Shown: piece by piece, positions 26,764 to 35,458 of the stretch | Numbering within the stretch: the first letter of the stretch is position 1 | Layout of the letters: each line of letters starts with the position of its first letter | NCBI GenBank assembly: GCA_038961845.1 | Contig: CP152408.1 | Coordinates: 372,001 to 436,000 of the forward strand | Origin: Xylophilus sp. GW821-FHT01B05 | Lineage (GTDB): Bacteria; Pseudomonadota; Gammaproteobacteria; Burkholderiales; Burkholderiaceae_C | Length of the DNA: 64,000 nt | Direction of reading: 5' to 3' | Made by a program: the position numbers and the translations under genes | Notes under the pieces: generated by a model | The model's database searches: none | What the model saw: the letters and a program-made list of their open reading frames with translations, nothing else | Told to the model about the DNA's origin: nothing

Positions 26764-27597
26764 ATGTCCGAACTCACTTCGACCTTGGTCGCGCCGGCTG
26801 CGCTGCGGCCACCGGTGCCGGCCAAGGCGCGCCGCCTTGGCCTGTCGCGCGGCGTGCGCCTGCTGCTGGCCTGGCCGGTGCCGCTGGCGCTGCTGGCTCT
26901 GTGGTGGCTGGCCGCGCGCTACGAATGGGTGGCGCCGCAGGTGTTGCCGGCGCCGGATGTGGTGGCTGCCACCTTCCGTGATCTGCTGGTGAGCGGTGAG
27001 CTATGGGACAACCTGGTGGTGAGCTTCTGGCGCGTGGTCTGGGGCTTTGTGGCGGGGGCCAGCGTCGGGCTGCTGCTGGGCGTGGCCATGGGGCTGTCTG
27101 CCAGCGTCAAGGACTACATCTACCCCACCTTCAAGGCCTTTAGCCAGATCCCGGTGCTCGGCTGGCTGCCGCTGCTGATGCTGCTGGTGGGCATTGACGA
27201 GGCGCTGAAGATCATCCTGATCGCCAAGGCCGCCGCGGTGCCGATTGCGCTCAACACCTACAAGGGCATACAGAACGTGCCCACCCAGTACATAGAGCTG
27301 GCGCGGGTGTATGGCTTCAGCCGCCGGCAGCTGCTGCAAAAGGTGGTGTTCCCGGCCGCGCTGGCCCCCATCTGGAACGGCATCCGCTACGGCCTCACGC
27401 ATGCCTGGCTGGCGCTGGTGGTGGTCGAGCTCCTGGCCTCGTCCGAGGGGCTGGGCTACATGATCGTTTACGGCCGTCAGCTGTTTCAGCTGGACGTGGT
27501 GATGGCGGCAGTCGTGGTGGTGGGCGCGGTGGGTTTTGCGCTCGACAAACTCTTGGCGCTGACCGAGGCTTGGCTGCTGCGCTGGCGCCGGCAATGA
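26764..27597 (+). CDS. sulfonate ABC transporter permease (SsuC family), copy 1
   Basis: 277 residues, about six membrane spans. BPD_transp_1 coupling loop near EEA-x-G: YIELARVYGFSRRQLLQKVV, followed by FPAALAPIWNGIRYGL. N-terminal 25 residues are polar. ATG 26764 with AAGAGACCC upstream. Pairs with the single ATPase at 28663. A second permease follows after a family B repeat, so either a heterodimer or two alternative channels is possible. Confidence 0.9.
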   Translation: MSELTSTLVAPAALRPPVPAKARRLGLSRGVRLLLAWPVPLALLALWWLAARYEWVAPQVLPAPDVVAATFRDLLVSGELWDNLVVSFWRVVWGFVAGASVGLLLGVAMGLSASVKDYIYPTFKAFSQIPVLGWLPLLMLLVGIDEALKIILIAKAAAVPIALNTYKGIQNVPTQYIELARVYGFSRRQLLQKVVFPAALAPIWNGIRYGLTHAWLALVVVELLASSEGLGYMIVYGRQLFQLDVVMAAVVVVGAVGFALDKLLALTEAWLLRWRRQ

Positions 27598-27600
27598 CTC

Positions 27601-27722
27601 ATCCCACCCCCAGTCTTCGCGCACTGCGTGTCGCTACGCCAACCCCCTTCGAGGGGGCACATCCAGCGGCCCGGCTGAGCCGGTTCCGCGGATGTTCTGG
27701 CATGGCCTGCTCCGCGGCCTTG
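27601..27722 (+). repeat. intra-operon repeat, family B copy 3
   Basis: CCCACCCCCAGTCTTCGC, AACCCCCTTCGAGGGGG and GGCCCGGCTGAGCCGGTTCC mark this copy between the two permease genes. Confidence 0.75.
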
Positions 27723-27774
27723 TGCCTCCTTGTGGTTCGGGCGCTGCCGGCCATGCGTTTTCCTGGAGCTGCCC

Positions 27775-28650
27775 ATGAGCATCCACATCCCTGACCCCTT
27801 GCAGGCAGCTGCCACGGCGGTATCGCTTGAAGCCGGCACGCTGACTGCGGCGCCGGCCGATGCGCCCGCGCGGCGTTTGGGTGTGCCGCGTGTCCTGCGC
27901 GGCTGGGTGCTGCCGGCACTGCTGTTGCTGCTGTGGTGGGCGGCGGTGCGCTTTGGCTGGTCGACCTCGCCGCTGCTGGTGGCGCCGGCCAAGGTCTGGC
28001 AGACGGCGGTGGCGCAGGCTGAGAGCGGTGAGCTGTGGGTGGCGCTGGGCGCAAGCCTGTGGCGCAACCTGGCGGGCTTTGTGCTGGGCGCTTCGCTGGG
28101 GCTGCTGTTTGGCATTGCCCTGGGGCTGTCGCGCTTGTTCGAGGCGCTGGTGGGGCCGAGCTTTCACACGCTCAAGCAGATTTCGCTGTTTGCGTGGATT
28201 CCGCTGATCTCGGTCTGGTTTGGCCTGGGCGACATGGCCAAGGTGGTGTTCTTGTCGCTGGCGGCCTTCTTCCCCATGGTGCTCAACACCTTCGAGGGCA
28301 TACGCAGCGTGCCGCGCGAGTCGCTGGAGGTGGCGCGGGTGTTTGCCTTCTCGCGCTGGCAACTGCTCACCCGCGTGGTGCTGCCTGCGGCCTCGCCCTC
28401 GATCTTCGCGGGCGTGCACCTGGCGCTGATTTACGCCTGGCTGGCCACGCTGGGCGCGGAGTACCTGCTGGTGTCGGGCAAGGGCATAGGCAACACCATG
28501 ATCGATGGCCGCGAGCACTTCTGGATGGACCTGGTGCTGTTCGGCGTGATCGTGGTCGGGCTGGTGGGCTTCAGCCTCAACTGGCTTGCCACGCAGCTCG
28601 AAAAACGCCTGCTCGCCTGGCGCGGCCGCAGCGTTGCCCAATTCAATTAG
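27775..28650 (+). CDS. sulfonate ABC transporter permease (SsuC family), copy 2
   Basis: 291 residues from ATG 27775, set by CTGGAG at 27763-27768. Six membrane spans and the coupling loop ESLEVARVFAFSRWQLLTRV. Differs from copy 1 by a longer polar N-terminus (about 40 residues) and only moderate identity, so it is not a recent tandem copy. It precedes the ATPase gene by 12 bases. Inner membrane. Confidence 0.9.
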   Translation: MSIHIPDPLQAAATAVSLEAGTLTAAPADAPARRLGVPRVLRGWVLPALLLLLWWAAVRFGWSTSPLLVAPAKVWQTAVAQAESGELWVALGASLWRNLAGFVLGASLGLLFGIALGLSRLFEALVGPSFHTLKQISLFAWIPLISVWFGLGDMAKVVFLSLAAFFPMVLNTFEGIRSVPRESLEVARVFAFSRWQLLTRVVLPAASPSIFAGVHLALIYAWLATLGAEYLLVSGKGIGNTMIDGREHFWMDLVLFGVIVVGLVGFSLNWLATQLEKRLLAWRGRSVAQFN

Positions 28651-28662
28651 GAATCTTTGACC

Positions 28663-29493
28663 ATGGCACACGCCGGCACTTTGTCACTGCGCAACGTCCA
28701 CAAAACCTATGAGGTCGAAGGCCAGGCGCTGCCCGTGCTCTCTGACATCACGCTGTCGATTGCGCCGGGTGAGTTCGTCAGCATCGTCGGCTCCAGCGGC
28801 TGCGGCAAGTCCACCTTGTTGCGGCTGGTGATCGGGCTGGACCAGGACTACCAGGGCGAGATCCTGCTGGACGGCCGGCGCATCGTCGGCACCAGCCTGG
28901 AGCGCGGCATCGTGTTCCAGGAGCACCGCCTGTTCCCCTGGCTTACGGTGGAGCAGAACATTGCGCTGGGCCTGCTCAACGCGCCACTGCCCGCTGCTGA
29001 AAAGCAGCGCTCGGTGCAGCGGCACATCGAGCTGGTGGGCCTGCAGGGCTTCGAGAAGGCGCACCCGTATCAGCTGTCGGGCGGCATGTCGCAGCGCGTG
29101 GCGATTGCGCGCGCGCTGGTCAACCGGCCAGAGATATTGCTGCTGGATGAACCCTTTGGCGCGCTCGACGCCATGACCCGCGCCCATCTGCAGCAAGAGC
29201 TGCACCGCATCTGGCAGGCCGAGGGCATCACCATGATCCTGGTCACCCACGACGTGGAAGAAGCGGTCTACCTGGGCGACAAGGTGGTGGTGATGGAGCC
29301 GCGCCCGGGCCGCATCCGCCGCATCGTGCCGGTGGAGCTGGCGCACCCGCGCGACCGCGCCGGCGCCGCCTTTGCGCAGGCCAAGGAAGGCGTGCTGCGC
29401 GAGTTCGCCGGCCTGGAGCAGCAGGCCATCGAGCCGCCGCCCAAACCACCTGCCGCCACCCGCCGCGCGAGCGACTGGCATTTCGCCATCTGA
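28663..29493 (+). CDS. ssuB: sulfonate ABC transporter ATP-binding protein
   Basis: 276 residues from ATG 28663. Walker A GSSGCGKSTLLR, Q-loop VFQEHRLFPWLTV, signature LSGGMSQRVAIAR, Walker B LLLDEPFGALD and switch LVTHDVEEA; this combination marks the SsuB/TauB group. The C-terminal ~25 residues are Pro-rich. Only ATPase in a cluster with two permeases and three binding proteins, so it is probably shared by all of them. Confidence 0.92.
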   Translation: MAHAGTLSLRNVHKTYEVEGQALPVLSDITLSIAPGEFVSIVGSSGCGKSTLLRLVIGLDQDYQGEILLDGRRIVGTSLERGIVFQEHRLFPWLTVEQNIALGLLNAPLPAAEKQRSVQRHIELVGLQGFEKAHPYQLSGGMSQRVAIARALVNRPEILLLDEPFGALDAMTRAHLQQELHRIWQAEGITMILVTHDVEEAVYLGDKVVVMEPRPGRIRRIVPVELAHPRDRAGAAFAQAKEGVLREFAGLEQQAIEPPPKPPAATRRASDWHFAI

Positions 29494-29517
29494 CCGTTCC
29501 CCACCAGGAGATATCCC

Positions 29518-30468
29518 ATGAGCGCTGTCCTGTCTTCTTCCGCCGCCACCGCATCTGATGCGGTCCTCGACATCCGCCAACTGGCCGGCCGTATTGGCGC
29601 CGAGGTGCGCGGCCTGCGCCTCTCCGGCAGCCTGGCGCCCGAGACCTTTGCCGCCGTCAAAGCCGCGCTGCTGCAGCACAAGGTGCTGTTCTTTCGCGGC
29701 CAGCAGCATCTGGACGATGCCGAGCACGAGGCCTTTGGCCGCCTGTGGGGCGCGATCGAGCCGCATCCCACCGTGCCTTCGCCCGACGGCCGCACCCTGC
29801 TGGAGCTGGATTCGCGCCACGGCGGCCGCGCCAACTCCTGGCACACCGATGTCACCTTTGAAGTGGCGCCGCCGCAGGTCGGCGTGCTGCGCGCGGTGGT
29901 GATACCGCCCCTCGGCGGCGACACCGTCTGGGCCAACACCGCCGCCGGCTACGACAGCCTGCCCGCGCCGCTGAAGACGCTGGCCGAGTCGCTGCGCGCC
30001 GTGCATGGCAATGACTACGACTACGCCGCCCAGCGCTCTGGCGACGAGGCCGGCGCGCAGACTGAGGGCCGTGAGAAGTACCGCAAGGTCTTCACCTCTA
30101 CCCTGTTCGAGGCCGAGCACCCGGTGGTGCGCGTGCACCCCGAGACCGGCGAGCGCACGCTGCTGCTGGGCCACTTCGCGAAGAAGCTGGTGGGCTACTC
30201 GTCACATGATTCGCAGCGCATCATCGAAGTGCTCACCGCCCACATCCTGCGCCTGGAGCACACCGTGCGCTGGAGCTGGGCGCAGGGCGACGTCGCCATC
30301 TGGGACAACCGCGCCACCCAGCACTACGCCATCAACGACTACGGCGACGCGCACCGCGTGGTGCGCCGCGTTACCGTCAGCGGCGATGTGCCGGTGGGCG
30401 TGGACGGCCAGCGCAGCAAGGCATTGACTGCACAGCCTGCGGCCATCGCGGACCGGGTGCCGGCATGA
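29518..30468 (+). CDS. alpha-ketoglutarate-dependent dioxygenase (AtsK/TauD family)
   Basis: 316 residues. Iron ligands His109 and Asp111 (WHTDV) and His269 (TQHYA); 2-oxoglutarate Arg280/Arg284 in HRVVRRVTV. The end GDVPVGVDGQRSK resembles alkylsulfatase AtsK rather than TauD. Such enzymes oxidise the carbon bearing a sulfate ester or sulfonate, giving an aldehyde and sulfate or sulfite. Supports a sulfur-scavenging role for the operon. The stop overlaps the next start by four bases (ATGA). Confidence 0.92.
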   Translation: MSAVLSSSAATASDAVLDIRQLAGRIGAEVRGLRLSGSLAPETFAAVKAALLQHKVLFFRGQQHLDDAEHEAFGRLWGAIEPHPTVPSPDGRTLLELDSRHGGRANSWHTDVTFEVAPPQVGVLRAVVIPPLGGDTVWANTAAGYDSLPAPLKTLAESLRAVHGNDYDYAAQRSGDEAGAQTEGREKYRKVFTSTLFEAEHPVVRVHPETGERTLLLGHFAKKLVGYSSHDSQRIIEVLTAHILRLEHTVRWSWAQGDVAIWDNRATQHYAINDYGDAHRVVRRVTVSGDVPVGVDGQRSKALTAQPAAIADRVPA

Positions 30469-31526
30469 AGCAGCGTTTGTGGGCCGTCGCGCTGGCCCTT
30501 TTCACCGCCGTGCCCGCCCTGGCCGCCGGCCTGCCGCAGGTGATCCGCCTGGCCGCGCCCGAGCAGGGCAGCAGCGGTCATTCCTTTGCCGGCGCGCAGC
30601 CGCTGTCGCTGGTCTATGCGCGCAAGGCGCTGGAAGAAGAGTTTGCCAAGGACGGCGTGAAGATCGAGTGGAAGTTCTTCAAGGGCGCCGGCCCGGCCAT
30701 CAACGAAGGCCTGACCACCAAGCAGCTCGACATCGTCTACCTGGGCGACCTGGCCGGCGTCATCGGCCGCGCCAATGGCCTGAAGACCCGGCTGGTGGCG
30801 GGCGCCGCGCGCGGCACCAACAGCTACCTGGCGACCACGCAAGGGTCCGGCATCCAGAGCTTCAAGGATTTGAAGGGCAAACGCGTGGCCGTGCTGCGCG
30901 GCACCGCTTACCAGTTGCCCTTCAACCGCTTGCTGGAAGAGGCTGGGCTGGGCGAAAAAGACGTGCGCTTTGTCAACCTCGACTGGCCCACCTCCAAGGC
31001 AGCGCTGGTGTCGAAAGACATAGATGCCACCTTCGGCGGCACCGACCTGAACCTGCTCAAGGAAAACGGCACGGCCCTGATCCCGGTCAGCACCCGGGGC
31101 AAGCCGGCGCGCTTCAGCATCCAGTCCGGCCTGATCGCCACGCAGGACTTCATCGACCAGTACCCCGATGCGCTGGTGCGCGTGCTGAAGGTGGTGGTGC
31201 AGCAGGCACGCACTGCCTCGGACGACAGCCAGCGCGCCGCGCTGTATGACGACTTTGTGCGCGCCAGCGGCCTGCCCTTGGCGATCTTCCGCAGCGAGTT
31301 CGAGGGCACCTCGATCAAGGCGCGCTACTCGCCGCTGATCGACGACGGCCTGGTCGCCCGCTACAAGGAAGTGGTGGCCGGCGCCAAGCAGATCGGCATC
31401 ATCCGCCAGAGCTTTGACGTGGACGCCTGGGTAGACCGCCGCTTCATCGACCGTGCCCTGCGCGAGACTGGCGCCGAAGGCTTCTGGGAGCCGACCGACG
31501 CGGCCGGCGTGGCATTGAAGCCCTAA
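30465..31526 (+). CDS. sulfonate ABC binding protein (SsuA family), paralog 3
   Basis: 353 residues with a Sec signal (MKQRLWAVALALFTAVPALA-A). Same core blocks as the two earlier paralogs but more diverged: EWKFFKGAGPAINEGLTTKQ, YLGDLAGVIGRANGLKTR, DLKGKRVAVLRGT. Overlaps the dioxygenase gene by four bases and may bring in the substrate of that enzyme. Last gene of the operon, followed by a palindromic repeat. Confidence 0.88.
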   Translation: MKQRLWAVALALFTAVPALAAGLPQVIRLAAPEQGSSGHSFAGAQPLSLVYARKALEEEFAKDGVKIEWKFFKGAGPAINEGLTTKQLDIVYLGDLAGVIGRANGLKTRLVAGAARGTNSYLATTQGSGIQSFKDLKGKRVAVLRGTAYQLPFNRLLEEAGLGEKDVRFVNLDWPTSKAALVSKDIDATFGGTDLNLLKENGTALIPVSTRGKPARFSIQSGLIATQDFIDQYPDALVRVLKVVVQQARTASDDSQRAALYDDFVRASGLPLAIFRSEFEGTSIKARYSPLIDDGLVARYKEVVAGAKQIGIIRQSFDVDAWVDRRFIDRALRETGAEGFWEPTDAAGVALKP

Positions 31527-31529
31527 TGC

Positions 31530-31640
31530 GTGCTATTAAAAATAGAGCTTGATGCCGGTGTATATCCTGAACTTCAGCATGTTTTGTGCCTGAAATGCAG
31601 GAAATGCCTGGGCATCAAGCTATCTATTTTGTAGTGCTGC
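31530..31640. repeat. palindromic form of the AT-rich repeat, family A
   Basis: The arms AAAATAGAGCTTGATGCC (31539-) and GGCATCAAGCTATCTATTTT (31611-) are inverted copies, so this copy can fold into one long hairpin. It lies between the convergent sulfur operon and ppk2 and likely ends transcription from both sides. Confidence 0.7.
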
Positions 31641-31646
31641 CACAGC

Positions 31647-32414
31647 TCAATTCTTCAGCGGCTTGAGCACGCCGTAGCGCTCTTTCAGCGGCTTCTTGGG
31701 CAGCGGCTCCAGCGCAAGAAGTGGCTCTTTCACCTCGGTATCGGGCATGCGCTTGAGCAGGTCGCGGACCAGCGTCAGCCGACCTTGCCGCTGGTCATTG
31801 AAGTCCAGCAGCGTCCAGGGCGCATGGCGGGTGTGCGTGGCCTTCAGCATGGCTTCGCGCGCGCTGGTGTAGTTGGCGTAGAGCTTGCGCGCCTCCAGGT
31901 CCACGGGCGAGAGCTTCCAGCGCTTGAGCGGGTCGTTGTGGCGCTCGGCAAAGCGCTCTTCCTGCTGCGCCTGGTCGGTCGCCAGCCAGTACTTGAAGAG
32001 CAGAATGCCGTCGTCCACCAGCATCTGCTCGAACACCGGCACCTGCCGCAAAAAAGCTTTCACCTGCGCCTCGGTGGCATAGCCCATGACCCGCTCCACG
32101 CCGGCGCGGTTGTACCAGCTGCGGTCAAACAGCACGATCTCGCCGGCCGCCGGCAGATGCGTCACGTAGCGCTGGAAGTACCACTGCGTGCCCTCGCGCT
32201 CGGTCGGTTTGGGCAGCGCCACCACGCGGCACTGGCGCGGGTTCAGGTGCTGCGACACCGCGCCGATCGCACCGCCCTTGCCGGCCGTGTCCCGCCCCTC
32301 AAAGATCACCAGCACCCGCTGCCCGGTGGCCGCCACCCAGCGCGCCATGTGGGCCAGCTCTATCTGCAGCGGCTCCATTTGCTGGTCATAGTCCTTGCGC
32401 GAGAGTGTTTTCAT
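31647..32414 (-). CDS. ppk2: polyphosphate kinase 2 (PPK2 family)
   Basis: 255 residues from ATG 32414 (MKTLSRKDYDQQMEPLQIEL). Walker A-like FEGRDTAGKGGAI, lid region QHLNPRQCRVVALPKPT and Walker B LFDRSWYNRAGVE are the PPK2 marks, single-domain class. Uses polyphosphate to phosphorylate nucleoside di- or monophosphates, and the reverse. Cytoplasmic. It stands alone; the ~210-base gap before it holds no gene. Confidence 0.9.
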   Translation of the reverse strand: MKTLSRKDYDQQMEPLQIELAHMARWVAATGQRVLVIFEGRDTAGKGGAIGAVSQHLNPRQCRVVALPKPTEREGTQWYFQRYVTHLPAAGEIVLFDRSWYNRAGVERVMGYATEAQVKAFLRQVPVFEQMLVDDGILLFKYWLATDQAQQEERFAERHNDPLKRWKLSPVDLEARKLYANYTSAREAMLKATHTRHAPWTLLDFNDQRQGRLTLVRDLLKRMPDTEVKEPLLALEPLPKKPLKERYGVLKPLKN

Positions 32415-32628
32415 GGTGCGAATGAAAGAGCGGTGGTCCGGCGCATTGTGTCGCGCTGCAAGGGCGCGGTGCAAGCCGCTTCTCAAACCAATCCCTTTCA
32501 AGGGCTTGTGGTCTGTTCGGTAGTTCTGTAGTTTTGCTGAGTTCCGGAGCCGGGGCGAACTCCCGGCACCCGCCGCCAGCAAGGCACACAGCGCAGGGAT
32601 ATCTCAAAGACCTCGAAAGGGATGCTTC

Positions 32629-33627
32629 TTAAGCCGTGCGTGTGTCGTACACCGCCTCCGGCCGCTCCCCCGCCAGCGCCTGCAGCAGGTTGCGCGTAGC
32701 CATCGCCGCCATCGCATGCCGCGTCTCGTGCGTGGCCGAGCCTATGTGGGGCAGGGCGGTGAGCTTGGGGTGCGTGCGCAGCGGTGAATCCAGCGGCAGC
32801 GGCTCGGTGGCGAACACGTCCAGGCCGGCGGCGCGCAGGGGGCCGTGGTCCAGTGCCTGCAGCAGGGCGGCTTCATCGACGGTGGCGCCACGGCCGCCGT
32901 TGATGAAGATGGCGCCGGGCTTCATCAGCGCGAATTCGCGCGCGCCCATCAGGCCGCGTGTCTCGGGCGATAGCGGCAGGGCGGCGACGACGATGTCGGA
33001 TTGGGCCAGCAAGGTATCCAGCGCGGTGTGCTGTGCGCGGCCGGCCAGCTCGGGTGCGTGCTGCTGCAAGTCCACCGGCTTGCGCGCGTGGTAGAGCACC
33101 GGCATGCCAAAGCCCAACGCGGCACGTCGCGCCACGGCCTGGCCAATGCGGCCAAAGCCGAGCAGGCCCAGGGTCTTGCCGTGCACGTCGGTGCCGAACA
33201 GGTCCGGGCCTATGTTCTGCGTCCAGCGGCCGTCGCGCACCAGGTTGGCCAGCTCGACCACGCGGCGGCTGGTGGCCATCAGCAGCGCAAAAATGGTGTC
33301 GGCGGTGGTCTCGGTCAGCACGCCGGGCGTGTGGCACAACAGAATGCCGCGCGCCCGCAGCGCGGCCAGGTCGTAGTTGTCCACACCGACCGAGATGCTG
33401 GACACCACCCGCAATTGCGGCGCGCGCGCCAGCACGGCGGCGTCTATGGGGTAACTGGAGCCGATCAGGCCCTGCGCTTGCGGCAGCGCGGCGTCGAAGG
33501 CGGCCTTTTGCGCGGCGTTGCGCGGGTTGGCCACGGTCACATCGTGTGCGGCCTGCAGCAGCGCCAGCTGGTCGGCCGGCAGCTCGCGAAAGACCAGCAC
33601 CTGCTGGCGTGCGGCCGTGCTGCTCAC
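32629..33627 (-). CDS. kguD: D-isomer 2-hydroxyacid dehydrogenase, probable 2-ketogluconate-6-phosphate reductase
   Basis: 332 residues from GTG 33627, which overlaps the kinase stop (GTGA). GxGxxG motif GLLGFGRIGQAVARRA and catalytic Arg (NGGRGATVD), Glu (DVFATEPLPLD) and His (LPHIGSATHE). Length and blocks fit the GhrB/KguD branch. In Pseudomonas KguD reduces 2-keto-6-phosphogluconate to 6-phosphogluconate. It is the last gene of the proposed kguE-kguK-kguD unit. A general glyoxylate/hydroxypyruvate reductase is the alternative. Confidence 0.82.
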   Translation of the reverse strand: MSSTAARQQVLVFRELPADQLALLQAAHDVTVANPRNAAQKAAFDAALPQAQGLIGSSYPIDAAVLARAPQLRVVSSISVGVDNYDLAALRARGILLCHTPGVLTETTADTIFALLMATSRRVVELANLVRDGRWTQNIGPDLFGTDVHGKTLGLLGFGRIGQAVARRAALGFGMPVLYHARKPVDLQQHAPELAGRAQHTALDTLLAQSDIVVAALPLSPETRGLMGAREFALMKPGAIFINGGRGATVDEAALLQALDHGPLRAAGLDVFATEPLPLDSPLRTHPKLTALPHIGSATHETRHAMAAMATRNLLQALAGERPEAVYDTRTA

Positions 33628-34571
33628 AGGCCGGCTTCCAGCAGTTCGGCGCGGGTGGGCAGGCCTTCGGAGTCGCCCATGACCTGCACCTGGCGCGCGC
33701 CTATCCAACTGCCGCGCCGCACGGCGTCTGGCACGCTGCGGCCTTCCAGCAGGGCGCTGATGACGCCCACGGCAAAGCCGTCGCCGGCGCCTACCGTGTC
33801 CACCACGCGCTCTACCGCAAAGCCGGGCACGTAGCCGGTGCCGGCGCTGGCGTCGTCGTAATAGGCGCCCTCAGGCCCGAGCTTGACGACCACCAACTGC
33901 GCGCCGGCCGCGCGGTAGAAGCGGGCCACGCCTTCGGGTGTGCTTTCGCCGGTCAGCAGGTGGCCTTCTTCCAGGCCGGGCAGCACCGTCTGGGCCTTGG
34001 CGGCCAGGCGGTTGATCTCGGTGCGCATGACTTCGGTCGAGGCCCACAGCGTGGGCCGCAGGTTGGGGTCGAAGCTGATGCTGCGGCCGGCGGCGCGTGC
34101 CACGTCCAGGCAGCGGTGTGCGGCTTGCAGAGTGCTGGGCGAGATGGCCGCAAACACGCCGGTGGCATGCAGGTGGCGCGCGCCGGCAAGCCAGGTGGTG
34201 TCTACGTCGTCCGGGCCCATCAGGCTGGTGGCCGAGCCCTTGCGGTGGTATTCGATGGCCGGGTCGCTGCCGTCATCCACGCGGCCCTTGAACAGAAAGC
34301 CGGTGCGCTGCGCCGGGTCGCGCACGACCTTGGCGCAGTCCACGCCCTCTTGCTGCAGCGCGGCCAGCAGGTAGCGGCCCATGGAGTCGGCGCCCAGCCG
34401 GCTGGCCCAGCCCACGCGCAGGCCCAGGCGCGCTAGGCCGATGGCCACATTGATCTCGGCGCCGGCCATGCGGCGGTGAAAGGTCTCGACCTGCTCCAGC
34501 GGGCCGGGCTCGGCGGCCACGAACATCATCATGGCCTCGCCAAACACGGCGATGTCCAGGCTATGCGTCAT
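33624..34571 (-). CDS. kguK: PfkB family sugar kinase, probable 2-ketogluconate kinase
   Basis: 315 residues. PfkB signatures GAEINVAIGLARLG near residue 38-51 and DTVGAGDGFAVG with catalytic Asp264. Close to KdgK (2-keto-3-deoxygluconate kinase), from which KguK is hard to separate by eye. The flanking epimerase and 2-hydroxyacid dehydrogenase, and a PtxS-like operator upstream, favour KguK. Overlaps neighbours by four bases on both sides, so all three are translationally coupled. Confidence 0.85.
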   Translation of the reverse strand: MTHSLDIAVFGEAMMMFVAAEPGPLEQVETFHRRMAGAEINVAIGLARLGLRVGWASRLGADSMGRYLLAALQQEGVDCAKVVRDPAQRTGFLFKGRVDDGSDPAIEYHRKGSATSLMGPDDVDTTWLAGARHLHATGVFAAISPSTLQAAHRCLDVARAAGRSISFDPNLRPTLWASTEVMRTEINRLAAKAQTVLPGLEEGHLLTGESTPEGVARFYRAAGAQLVVVKLGPEGAYYDDASAGTGYVPGFAVERVVDTVGAGDGFAVGVISALLEGRSVPDAVRRGSWIGARQVQVMGDSEGLPTRAELLEAGL

Positions 34572-35335
34572 GCGGTTTCCTTGTGTGCGGCGGCGATGGC
34601 GCGCAGTTGCTCAATTTCATGCCGGGTGACGGCTTGCAGCTCGTCACCGATCAGCGGGTATTCGATGGCCCAGGGCAGGCCGGCGGGCAGGGCGCGCAGC
34701 ACCGCGCGCCAGGGCGCGGCGGATTCCGCCAGCGGCACCGCCACCCATTTGTCGGGCCGGCGCTGCACGCCCTTGCAATGCACATAGCCCACGCGCGGCG
34801 CGAAGGCGGCAGCAGCCTGCAGCGGGCATTCGCCCAGGTAGTGCCAGTTGCCCATGTCAAAGGTCATGGGCAGGGCCAGGCCGGCGGCGTCGGCCGCGGC
34901 AAAGAAGCGCTGCAGCGCGTCGAGCGTGCCGGCGCTGGTGGTCTGGTCGTTTTCGATCAGCAGCTCGACGGGGCTGTCGGCCAGGCGGCTGCGCAGCTCG
35001 GGCAGGCCGGTGGCGCTGGCGAAGCCGCCGATGGACATCTTGAGCCGTGGCGCGCCCAACTGCTGGGCCGTGTCCAGCGCGCGTTGCAGCGCCGCGCCGT
35101 CCAACTGACCGTCGGCACGCCACAGGCCTTCGGGGCTGGAGTAGACGCGCACATGGCCGCTGGCGCGCAGCGCGGGCAGCTCGGCCGCGGCATCGACCAG
35201 CAGCTCGCCGCGCACCTCCACGCCATCGGCGCCGGCCTGCTGCGCCAGTTGGGTGAAATAGCGCTGGCCATGGCGGCGCACTTCGGCCGCGCCAAAGGCG
35301 GCGAGGGAGATCAGGATGTCAGGCGCGGTGCGCAT
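34568..35335 (-). CDS. kguE: sugar phosphate isomerase/epimerase-like TIM barrel, probable KguE
   Basis: 255 residues, xylose-isomerase-like TIM barrel (AP_endonuc_2 superfamily). Glu and His of LIENDQTT, TFDMGNWHYLGE and YVHCKGV are placed as the metal ligands. KguE is the first enzyme gene of Pseudomonas kgu operons, but its reaction is not well established. Its stop overlaps the kinase start by four bases. A REP-like repeat separates it from the transporter ATPase gene upstream. Confidence 0.8.
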   Translation of the reverse strand: MRTAPDILISLAAFGAAEVRRHGQRYFTQLAQQAGADGVEVRGELLVDAAAELPALRASGHVRVYSSPEGLWRADGQLDGAALQRALDTAQQLGAPRLKMSIGGFASATGLPELRSRLADSPVELLIENDQTTSAGTLDALQRFFAAADAAGLALPMTFDMGNWHYLGECPLQAAAAFAPRVGYVHCKGVQRRPDKWVAVPLAESAAPWRAVLRALPAGLPWAIEYPLIGDELQAVTRHEIEQLRAIAAAHKETA

Positions 35336-35364
35336 GCGGGCTTTCGGGGGAAGGAGTAGGCACG

Positions 35365-35455
35365 GCCCCGTTCGGGCTGAGCTTGTCGAAGCCGGGGAGC
35401 CCTTCGACAGGCTCAGGACAGGCCCTTCGACAGGCTCAGGGCGAACGGGTTCTGG
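35365..35455 (+). repeat. REP-like palindromic repeat, family C copy 3
   Basis: Contains GTTCGGGCTGAGCTTGTCGA and two tandem CCCTTCGACAGGCTCAGG units, ending GGCGAACGGG. Sits inside the kgu operon between the ATPase and kguE and could form several alternative hairpins. Confidence 0.8.
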
Positions 35456-35458
35456 GTA

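Noticed and set aside
32415..32628. Possible tRNA scar or small element: ATCCCTTTC at 32491 and GAAAGGGAT at 32615
   Set aside because: The inverted 9-mers are short, no cloverleaf can be drawn and no direct repeats flank them.
35365..35455. CRISPR-like tandem units
   Set aside because: Only two adjacent similar units with no spacers; they belong to the REP-like repeat family.
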